Translations under genes and position numbers: made by a program | Origin: Azolla pinnata | Lineage: Eukaryota; Streptophyta; Polypodiopsida; Salviniales; Salviniaceae | Length of the DNA: 46,734 bases | NCBI GenBank assembly: GCA_037176905.1 | Contig: JBBBWG010030998.1 | Span: 1 to 46,734, forward strand | Reading direction: 5' to 3' | Shown here: piece by piece, positions 1 through 9,827 of the stretch | Position numbering within the stretch: position 1 is the stretch's first letter | How the letters are laid out: each line of letters begins with the position of its first letter | Notes under the pieces: generated by a model | What the model was told of the DNA's origin: nothing | What the model saw: only the letters and a program-made list of their open reading frames with translations | The model's database searches: none

Positions 1-110
1 TATATATATCTCTAAATATTTCCCCCCTATTTACTTTGCTGATTTAGCTTCTAGCTGTTGTAAGGCAGATTCTTTTCCCCATTCTTCCCAAATTTGATTC
101 ATATTCCCCC

Positions 111-143
111 CCATCCATCCATCCATCCATCCATCCATCCATT
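111..143. repeat. (CCAT)n microsatellite
   Basis: Eight uninterrupted copies of the tetranucleotide CATC/CCAT, ending at ATTCCCC. Confidence 0.9.
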
Positions 144-840
144 CCCCTGACGCAATGCAAGACAGGCTAGCTAGCTAATCAGCTATCTATTATTATCTTT
201 TGGCAATTCGGATTCCGAAGATTTATCATCGTCTTAAATTATGCAAGTCTGCTTGTTGCAGCAGACGATGATGCCGCCCTAATTAGCTATATCTATTCGT
301 AATTGGTTTTTGCATGCGAGTCGCTGATAACAAGAAGTAAGCATCATCATAATAATTATAATACTATGCTTGTAAGCCGCTCGCTGCTGCCTTCTTCTGC
401 CGTGCCGGTTTCCAATTTGATCCGTCAACATATGGCTGGCCAGCTTCCATCAAGGTGCCACAAGGTGTGATGAATCTGTCAAAAAAAAGGGCGGGGCAAA
501 GCTTTGGTTCAGCGCCCTAACTGGTGTGCATGAACGAGTGAATGAACGAATGAATAATGGGTGAATTAGGCGCGGCCGTGTGCTAATCAATCGACCGCTG
601 ATTGATCCAGGTAGTACAGAGCTCGCGGTTCCTGGTTCAGATTTGGCAGCACCGCTTCCAAATTTAGGAGCAAAGCCCACACATGCAGATGAATCGCGAC
701 ATTGAGCTAATGACTGATCACAAGCAGGCCAAAAAAGCAGAGTTGGAGGTGATTCAAGGTGGTGGTGATCGAAGAAGATACGGTAATTAGAACAACTATG
801 GGAGGGTTTAGGGGGTTTCTAGCAGCTGGATCAGATTGAA

Positions 841-872
841 TTAGGGTTTTGTTAGGGTTTTGCTAGGGTTCT
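841..872 (+). promoter_or_regulatory. Telo-box cluster (TAGGGTTT) upstream of the TRM gene
   Basis: Three closely spaced TAGGGTT motifs (the reverse of AAACCCTA) lie about 10-40 bp before a TATA box, and a further TTTAGGGGG-type motif is at 804-818. Telo-boxes in this position are known from plant promoters of genes expressed in cycling cells. That this promoter is growth-linked is inference. Confidence 0.5.
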
Positions 873-881
873 TCTCCCCCT

Positions 882-889
882 TATAAAAA
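882..889 (+). promoter_or_regulatory. TATA box of the TRM gene
   Basis: TATAAAAA lies 56 bp before the ATG at 945, so transcription would start about 30 bp before the ATG and give a short leader. The leader is purine-rich (GAAGAAGAAAG). Confidence 0.6.
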
Positions 890-944
890 GGAAAGAGAAT
901 CAATCTGAAGAAGAATCTGAAGAAGAAAGAAAGAAAGAAGAAAG

Positions 945-3628
945 ATGCCGCCGCATATCTTCCACGCGCTGTCGTCGTCGTCGCCGGGGGCGGCAGGGGC
1001 GGACGACCGCGGACGGTCCGGATGCGTTTCGGCGCTGCTCCAGATGTTCGATCCCCACCGTCGGATCGCTCTTCACCGCCTCTTCCGGAGGCCGGCGACG
1101 AATCCCGGCGACGACGACGGCGGCGACGGCGACGGCGGCGACCATATCGGAGCTGCTCAACGCCGGCGACGCCATCATCATCATCATCATCATCATAATC
1201 AGCATCATCAACATCATCATCAACATCATCAGCATCCTCAAGATCATCAGCATCAGCATCATCATCATCATCTTCTTCAACACGATCTTCAGCATCATGA
1301 TCATCAACGTGATCATCATCAACATGATCTTCAACACGATCGACATCATTCGCGGCGGCCGCGGCGGCGGCATCAGGCCGATGCCGCCGATGCTCGATGC
1401 ACCACTGATCACATCTTGCGGCAGCAGCAGCAGCTCTCCTGCATTGATCATCAGCATGCTTCCATCACTGATCAGCTAGCTGCTGCTAACGCCACTGCTG
1501 CTACCGCTGCTGCTACTACCGCTACTACTACTACTACTGCCTCCATGCAGCTGGGCGTCAATCATTCTGCTATGCGTGATGATCCTTCGTCTAATTACAG
1601 CGATGGGTGTCACAATCTCAGCAGCCTGCATGACTGCGCCGTAGCTACTGATCCCTATCCTCATCCTCATCATCAGCTTCATCATCCTCATCCTCATCCT
1701 CATCATGATCCTCATCATCAGATTCATCATCGCGATGGTGATGATCAGATGCTCTTATTGTACCCGCCACTACGGCCGAGATCGACGGGGGCGACGACGA
1801 TGATGAGCAAGTCCATGCCGGGCTCCCCTCATCATCACCACCACCATCATCCTCGTCGACATCGCCATCGCCGCCACCAATATCATCATGATGCCCGTAG
1901 CCATGCTCGAATGATCGCCCCTCTGCATCATCGTGATTTTTACCTTCAGCACGATCAGCATCTCCTTCTTCACCATCGCCGCCGCCGTTCTCATAGCACT
2001 AATTACAACTGCAGTCGTGATTCCGACCAATTATACGTCCACGAAGAAGAAGAAGAAGAAGAAGAGGAGGAGGAGGAGGAGGAGGAGGAGGAGCTGATGA
2101 TCCAACGTGCTTTTATTCCAGCTCGAGCTTCCATTGACTACAGCGACTGCATTCGATTCAACGGCGCTACTGACTGCAGCAATGGCAAATCATGGATCGG
2201 ATCGCACGATCACATGAATCATTATCGCCGTCATCATAATCATCATCGTCGCAATATGATCGCGGATCATCATGACGAGGAGCCCTGCTGCTTGAGCTCA
2301 ACGATCCGCAGTGCAGGTGCAGCGAAGATGAGCCCTTCGCCCAGCAATATGGAAGCTGATCATCTTGCCAAGACAGGCATAATAACCATGGAGAGCTTCA
2401 ACCCTAATTGCAACGACAATGAGATTAATCGTGACGATCATGGCCAAGGTAGAACCTCTTCCTTCGATTACTCGGAAGCCCTGAGAATCTCTCAGAGGCT
2501 GGATCTGATCCATAATTTCTCTGCCCCCCGGCGCTCCCTCGACGGTGGCATCTTCCCTAATCTTGCCGCTAATCACCTGATTAAGGATCGACTCAAGCCT
2601 GCTAATCACCCGATCGATACACTTAAGAAGGCCATGAATCTCACCGCCCCTGCTCCTGCTCCTAATCATCATCAACAACAACATCAACATCGTCATGTGC
2701 CAGAGATTAAGCCGAATGGATTAACCAAAGAGCGCCCTCATCACAATGTGATTGCCCGCCTAATGGGCCTCAATGAAATGGTGATTAGCCCTCGCTCGGT
2801 CGCTAATCGTTCCATAATTGATCATAACAACGCCAATCCCGAGCCCAAACTGCTCAAAGGCCTTCTAAATTGCCCCCCTAGGTCCAAAAGTGGCGCGGTC
2901 CCTAATTATACTCCTAATCTCACTGATCCCAAGCTGGTTAGCACCACCACCCCCGTGCTGATTCCCACTAATCCTGCACTGATCAACATTGATCCCACCC
3001 TAATTATGAAAGGGGATGATGATCGGGACCATAATTTCGGCTCATTAACTCCATCCCCAGTCCCGCTAATCAACAAGTATGCACTGGAGAGTGCACGGTT
3101 CAAAGCTGGAAATGTGGGCCATGATGAGGATGTGATTAGAGGATCTCATGATGATTATCAGCCGATTAGAGAGCGGAATCCAGTGACCAAGCATGTCATT
3201 AGCAGCCGGCAGTTGGCTAATCATCGTGCGAATGAGGCTAGTTACGCTAATTCAGCTAGCCCAAAGGATATGGTGAGCAAGACTAGGGCGATCAAGAGGC
3301 TAGACTACGCGGGCATTAATCATCTTCCTTTTGCTAATTACGCCACAGATGACCCAGATTTACAGGGATTCAAGGATAATCAGAGAATGCGCTCCTCCAT
3401 ACAAATTACAAGGAGGTCCAGAGCAGCAGGTAGATCGAAGGGAGAGATGATCAAGAGTCTTAACGATGCGATCAACGCGAAACGAATCAGAGGTGGAATC
3501 TGTGATGCTAAGCATGGGAATATCAACAAGATAGTCGTGATTAAGCCTCGGGAACCGGTGACAACAACAGGGATTAAGGGAAGAACATTATTGACCGAAA
3601 CCCAATTCTCGTTGGATATCGATGATGA

Positions 3629-3662
<34 letters not shown>

Positions 3663-6453
3663 GTCAATGATCGTGACAGTGCCGAGCCCGGGCATTTGAA
3701 TGATAGTACAGAGATCCGAGGGCGGGAGGTTGAAAGGGTGATTAGAAAGGGAGGTGATGCTAATCGCACGATTAGTGATGGAACTGAGAAGAGAGGACCA
3801 CGATTAAGGGGAGACTTATACGATTATGCAGCGAATCTGGAGCCCCTAATCGGGTCCCGATTGAAGCAGATCTACGAGGTTAACAACGTCGATCAGCTGC
3901 CGATCCTTCCGTCCACGAAGCCGTACGCTAGCAAGAATCTTAATCTAATGTGCCAGAAGACGACGAAGGATGATCGCACGATCAAATGTGGATCGATGAT
4001 TCGGCGGGTGGGGGGAGATCAGCTGAAGCGTAAGACGGCCGTTAGGGATGCGATTAAGGATGTGATTAGCGACGGCGAGAATGGGAAGCGGCGATCAGGT
4101 GTCAGGTCATCGATCGACTGGAATCGGAGCGCGAATCCGAAGAAGGTGAATATTCCGTCACCACCACCGAAGAAGGTGAATCCGAAGAAGAAGAAGAAGA
4201 ATTCAAGCTGCAGCTATCAGTCTAGCAATCTTGTACTGAAGAGGGAAGGTGCCATGGATCCCAGCAGCAACAACAACAACAATAACAACAGCAACAACAA
4301 CAACAACAAGAGCAGCAACAACAAGAGCAGCAACAATTCAACAGAAGAAGCAGCAGAAGAGGATCAGGGCGGGCCTAGCGATGGGGCTGCAGCAGATGAT
4401 CAGGTTTTCAATTCAATTCCATTCAATTCAATCCAAATCAATTCAATCCTGAATTCGATTCACCGGAGAAAGAAATGTATGTGGTTGTGGGCGATGCTGC
4501 TGCTTCTTCTTCCTCTTCTTCTTCGTTCTCGAGACTGCCTTGCACATCATCGAATCAAGAGCCGTATGGAAAATCTATTCTCTGGAATTTGGCATGGGGA
4601 ATTGGAGCGGCACAGCTCTCTTGTTTTTTCTGTCGTTGCTGTCTTTTCTGTTGCTTTGTTTCTTTTGCCTTCCCTTTAACGTCAAACTGTTGTGCGTTTT
4701 TGTTTCTTCTGTTTCCAGCTTGGAAGAGCTCTGACTGTTTTCTGGTTTTTTGGGCAGGCCATAGCTCCAAGCCCAGGAGCTGCAACTGCAACTGATGCAG
4801 CGGAAGCAGCAGCTGCAAGAAGTGATGGGATCGAATCTGAGCATGATGGTGGTAACTGCAAGGAGCAAGAACAGGGAAGCAGTAGTAATTGGGAGTTACT
4901 GTTGTTACAAGAGATGGAGGCTTCAGCATCTTCTTCGACGGGGGCAGCGAAGAGCCCCGTCTCGATCCACGAGTACCCGTCGTCGTCGTCGTCGTCCGAC
5001 CTCCAGTGTGAAACCGCCGCCGTTCCCGAGCCGGACATCCCGTGGCCGCCCGAGACCGGCCATCCGGAGCAGCCCCAGGCCAACAACATACCAACGTGCA
5101 CTCGCGATGCCGATATGAGCCTACCAAACTTGCTCCCGGAAAGCGCCTCGATTGGTAATGTTTCCATTTGGTTTGAGTCGCGGGTTTGTTTTCGCGACAA
5201 TACACAATGCGTGGATCTCCAGAGAGGGCTCAATGTCCCAATCCATATGGTCTGGTGGCCATCGGAACATGGGCCGATTCATGGCTGGACACAAAGGAAA
5301 CATGAAGTCTTCTCGGTCGATTCAGAGTCGATTGCCTTCTTTGTTTCCCTTGTGGAAAGCCATGTTCGTGGTATGTGGGCTTTCCAATGTGAAAGCCACA
5401 AGAAAGAACCTCTGTGTCCCTAGTACATGAACCAACAGGCCACATTTATGAAGGAAGAACATCATCCAGACACTTGACCACTCCCCCCCGAGAGTTTACG
5501 CCCGCCCGCCTGCTTGCCCTGATCGGTCCCAGAGGGTATTGTGATTGATTGATCCTTAAACAAAACAATTGCTTCTTCCTCGTGGTGCAGAGGCGCCGGA
5601 GACCAGGGTCCTCGACGGTGGTCAACGAGCAGCGACCGAGGAGGGAGTTACTGGGGTCAGAGCCGCGCCCGACAGTGCGAACGCGCGAAGAACGAGCCCC
5701 GGCTCGGCAACCGCGCCCAGAAGGCCCGTGTCCGAGGCGATCGAGTCGGAGGTCCAGCGGTCGTTCCGCATGGGCATCTTGTCCGGACATCTTCCGGCCG
5801 GCTCCGACGGCCGATCCGATCCGCGCACGAAGACGCCAGAGCCCGTCGGATGCTGCTCCGAGCGCAGGACGTGCGGCCACGATCCGCCGGCGCCCGATCC
5901 GCGCCCGATACTCGACTGCGTCTCGGAGATTCTCGGGCGGATCCACGCGGGCGTGCGGCGCGACGCGTGCCGCGCGATCCTGACCGCAGCTTCGCGCCAG
6001 CTGTACGAGCCGATATGGTGGAGATCCCGAGCCGCGAAGCCATCGGCGCCGTCGGATCCCCGCGGCGGCGGCGGCGGGTGTGAAACCGCCGATCGAGGCC
6101 TCGTTTCCGAGGTGTGGCTGCGCAAGACGCTTTGGATGAGCTCGCGCCGCGTTCTCCTGGCGCCTCCGCTAACTCTAGTGGGATGCCCGATGGATGGATC
6201 GGGCCCGAGGCTAGAGCTATCGTTGCGATCATCGCGTGGCCCATTGATTTACCACCGGATGATGAATGTCATTCGGCTCAATCGGCTTCCTTCGCACGAT
6301 GACGACAACGACGACGACGAGCGCGGGTGGACGGAGCCATCCGCCCGCCGCACGCTCACCGACTCCGCCCGCAACGTCGTGCTAGATTTGGAGGACGCCA
6401 TCTTCGAGGAGCTGCTTTTGGAGGCGATCGGGGCTGTGAGCTGCCCCCACTGA
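945..6453 (+). CDS. TON1-recruiting-motif (TRM/LONGIFOLIA-like) protein with DUF4378-type C-terminus
   Basis: Proposed exons are 945-4403, 4758-5154 and 5591-6453, about 1572 aa; introns 4404-4757 and 5155-5590 are GT-AG and keep frame (CAG|GTTTTC at phase 0, then G|GTAATG at phase 1 completing GAG). TRM hallmarks in order: N-terminal SGCVSALLQMFDPHRR (about residue 26); APRRSLDGG (about 530); NVIARLMGLNEM with RLMGL at 605-609; AKSPVSIHEYPSSSSSSD in exon 2, matching the family's SPVSVLD motif; and a DUF4378-like end from about 1385 (PILDCVSEIL, LVSEVWLRKTLW, NVVLDLEDAIFEELL). The extreme C-terminal motif is the one known to recruit TON1. Known role of the family: cortical microtubule organisation, preprophase band formation and cell elongation. 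Odd points: His-rich residues 73-110, Glu-rich from 366, a D9-G6 run and an Asn-rich stretch near 1110. The protein is long for the family. Family call is firm; the exon 1 donor is the least certain boundary. Confidence 0.85.
1161..1345 (+). repeat. Imperfect CAT/CAA trinucleotide tract encoding poly-His
   Basis: About 185 bp of interrupted (CAT)n, in frame in the TRM exon and read as runs of His with Gln, Asn and Asp. The antisense strand is also open through it and would read as poly-Met/Ile, which is a by-product of the repeat. Confidence 0.85.
2041..2095 (+). repeat. (GAA/GAG)n tract encoding poly-Glu
   Basis: GAAGAAGAA changing to GAGGAGGAG, about 17 codons, in frame in the TRM exon. 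A similar (GAT)n then (GGT)n tract at 3620-3662 encodes Asp9-Gly6. Confidence 0.9.
4259..4345 (+). repeat. (CAA/AAC/AGC)n tract near the end of TRM exon 1
   Basis: CAGCAGCAACAACAACAACAATAACAAC-type low-complexity sequence encoding Ser/Asn-rich residues with interspersed Lys. Confidence 0.85.
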
Positions 6454-9400
6454 AATGCCAGCTGATCCCTTCAACATGTACAGAAAAAAAAAACAACAAC
6501 AACATGGTGGTTGGTTGGTTGTCCCAAAGTGACAATGTGTATGTAATATTGCGTCAAACACCGACACTCTTCTGAGTCTCTACATGATGGAGATCAGCGA
6601 GTTTCTCATGACGGAAACACGTCTTACTAACCTTGGAGCCCAGCTAATTGCAGCTAGCAAAGCAATTGTCTTAGCTTCTGCCGTCCGACTTTACGGTAGC
6701 CGATAAGTAGCGTCGATCGTCTTCATCACGCCGATGAAGCAGCGGGTTCATCCACCACCTTGGTTCTTCACTGCAATCAAGCAACTTTCGCCGTACTATC
6801 TATAGTTGTTCATCAAGAAGACCTTGAGTTAGTTTTCCGATACGATTCAAGCTACGATTTCAAACAGCACCTTTTCTTCAAAGTCGGACGTTAAAGGGCC
6901 AATGGTTACTACCTAAAATTGTAGTTGCATTTGTCACCCTTGATTAGGGAGAGAAAAAATGGGCCCACAACAAGAATATTGTTTGGCCAAAATCAATTTA
7001 TAATAGCACAATGAAATGAGAGGAGGACAAAATCAGATTGCTACTCATATGATGGACACAAGCTTCATGAACGAAGCTGAGATTATATGAATGTGGATGA
7101 AAGAAAACAAATCAGGACTTAGTTTACGTCGCCATACTCGACGACCATATTCTGCACTCCTAGTGCATTTCTATCTAATGGCATTTTAAACATGATGCTC
7201 AATGAGTCTATACTCCAATCACGTGACCATAATAAGTAGACTTAAACCTCAGATTAATCCAAGATCAAAGGTTGCCTCTCGAATTCTTTCTTCCCCTATG
7301 AAAAGTTTTAGTTTCAATCCTTGCTGCAGCTTTTGCCATGCTGTTAAAAATACCAACTGAAAAGGGATATATATCATTGTACGCCATTCACCATGGGCTT
7401 ATCACCTAATCAAAACACCTGCTTCATCTATTATGGATCTACTAATGACAGGTGACATTAGAAACAATTAGTAGAGAGAATAAAACGGATTAAGGGTGCT
7501 TAACCATATCAACTACCTTCGAGCAAAGGACTAAAAACGAACTCAAAATACTATTTGTGTGACTCCCCACACCTCAAAATATTATCTCGGATTTATAGTT
7601 ACGGATCCGATGACAGAGAGTCTAGCCTCACCAAGAGAGTCTTCAGAGCGTCTCAACATGACATAATGAAAGGAAGCAACTAGGTCCCTTTAAGTAGAAA
7701 AACTTCTAGGGCGTCATGAGCACTAGGCATGTTCACACCTATCCAGTGATTATATGGGTTTGTCCCCAATCTTAAGATAACCGGTTTCCCACTTATCCTA
7801 TCATTAAACCATTCAAAATTGCCTTATAAATGATTGGTTCCTAACATCGATCTGTCCCAAGGCTCAATGTAGTTTCATTCTTAATCAACTTGCCTAAGGT
7901 CCTTATTCATTTGGAACGAGACTTCTTATTACAAAACTCTTATCCAATGCACAACTTTGAGCGCAAGGATCAATAATTTGCATGGCCTCCCTTATACCTT
8001 CGTAATCTAATTTCTCGCTGCACTATGACAATTTTTGTGTCGCCGTACCTCCATTCTTATTGGACCTCAAGAAGTTCCGAGTAAGTCTTTCTTTCTTAAC
8101 CCATGCAAGATGGGGAGAATATTTAACACGAGGTCACATACCAAATTGCTGCAAGCAATACTTAATTTAATGACTATTATACGGTCAGTAAGGTAAAAAG
8201 ATAGATTCGCAATGCCCCGATATCATCATGATCGGGTATTAGACAGACTAGTACCTCGAGGTCTACCTGAGCTCTGGGGTGGCTAGAGATAAACAATTTG
8301 TGACGATCTCATAGCCGCATAGAAACTTGTCTGATCATGTAGCTCCAAGTTGCCGATTGGGAGCCCCGATCATCGAGGGATGCATCTGATGCAATGGAGA
8401 TCAACGACAACACATGATTCCACATGATTGGCCATTATATTTTAACGTGCCCAACACTGTTCCTTAGCATGGCCGAATCGAAACGATCCCCCAACCGTCT
8501 CCCAAAGTTCGATTTCTTTACGGTTACTGCAAAGATCTCCGATATCTTTGCTCTCTCACTCGGCTTATCTACCAAGCTCTCCTTTTTGCTCTTCTTGTTC
8601 TTCTACTTCACTTTTTGACATAGTTAGTCATCTCCGCCCGCCCCCGATTATTTTAGCAGCTGTAACTCGAGCTTGTGCATCTGCCGTCAAGTGAAGACAA
8701 AGCTGCTGTCGTTCATTACCTATACATGTGCACGTAATTATGGCGCAAGAAAATGCACGATCGTGCCGCAATTTGTTACAACTTGGGGGATTTTGTGCAC
8801 ACCTCCTGAGGCTTCTCTTTCGATGCACCACAACAACAACGAAAAAAAAGAAAAACAAAGGAGTGAAGAAAGGAAAGGGTATCTAGAATACGGTGCAAAG
8901 CGAGCGAAACGGCTACTTAATCGGCCATCTCATGGTGTGACCAGCCTTCCTAACGGTGCAAAAAGATCGATCGTTTACAGGCTTTCGGGGGGTATCAGCC
9001 TATAGCGAATGACATGAAACGGATCGCGGTAAGTATCTTAATCGTGTGGAGGCACAATCACCGCATGCTAGTTCACCGCGGCCACATGCGTGTTAGTTAA
9101 TGCTAGCCTGGCCTATGGTTTTTTGGCTCTCGATTACTAACGTCGATACAATTTCTTTTTTCCCTCCCCAAAATGATATCCAATTCATTGATACAGAGAG
9201 AAACTCTCGCCAAAAAATGGTTACAAAATGACCAATGTACATGACCCATTGATGTAGCCAAAGGTAGAACCGCTCGATCCGATGCGATCCGATCGTGAAC
9301 TGACATGTTTCCCTAGGCGAACAAAGAAGAAGAAGAAGAAGCAGAAGGTCTGAAGCGAGGATCGAAGTGTTTGTCGAGCCGTCGCTCTTTTCTTTTCAAG

Positions 9401-9827
9401 CATGTCCACAAGAGCGAGACGGGGGGTGCCCATTCTGACACAAGGAGGCTTTTTGGGATCTTCTTCGGCAGCTCGCGAGGAAGCGCGAGGGAACTCGGAT
9501 CATACAAGTTGGTTCGAGCGCATCGTGTTGATAGAGGAGGCACCCCGCTATCGGCGCCTGAGAGGATTCCAGTGTAGGTGTTTAGGGTTTTTTAGGGGGT
9601 TAGGGATTGAAGTAAAAGCATTTCGCGCTGGCGAGAGATCAAGCTGGTATAATCCTCTCCGTCTGTCTGTCTGTCTGTCGGCTTCTCCTTTGTCGTCAAG
9701 CACCGCCGATTTTGTCCGATCGATCTCTCTCTCTCTCTCTCTCTCGCCCCATCACCAAACCTTTTTGCCACCTTAAAAATGCCATAGCTAGCTAGCACTC
9801 TTGGTGGGCTTCTTCAAGCAACCAACA
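6454..9827. other. Intergenic region between the TRM gene and the first ABCG gene
   Basis: About 3.4 kb. From 6580 to 8420 no reading frame of even 60 codons is open and the composition turns AT-richer than the flanking exons. I see no recognisable transposase, reverse transcriptase or RNA gene; a decayed repeat is possible. Toward the right are a GAAGAAG tract (9327-9343), a (GTCT)n run (about 9660-9680) and a (TC)n run that belongs to the ABCG leader. Confidence 0.5.
9724..9745 (+). promoter_or_regulatory. (TC)n pyrimidine tract in the 5' leader or core promoter of the first ABCG gene
   Basis: An uninterrupted CT dinucleotide run about 85-105 bp before the proposed ATG at 9828. Pyrimidine tracts in this position are common in plant core promoters and leaders; no clear TATA box accompanies it. 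Confidence 0.45.

Larger units (their letters stand above)
1..944. other. Upstream region of the TRM gene, no ORF of note
   Basis: No coding sequence is recognisable. The stretch contains a (CCAT)n microsatellite at about 111-143, several CTAGCTAGCT-type runs, and promoter-like motifs close to the start codon, listed separately. The first 700 bases show nothing else I can name. Confidence 0.6.

Noticed and set aside
1297..1457. Antisense and alternate frames rich in Met/Ile across the CAT repeats
   Set aside because: They are produced by the (CAT)n/(ATG)n repeat read in other frames and have no family resemblance.
6580..8420. Possible decayed LTR retrotransposon
   Set aside because: No paired LTRs, primer-binding site or pol motifs could be seen; only the absence of open frames suggested it.
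9801..9827. Earlier in-frame ATG for ABCG copy 1 (MVGFFKQPT)
   Set aside because: The paralogue starts at the position equivalent to 9828, and the extra nine residues have no counterpart; it remains possible but is less likely.
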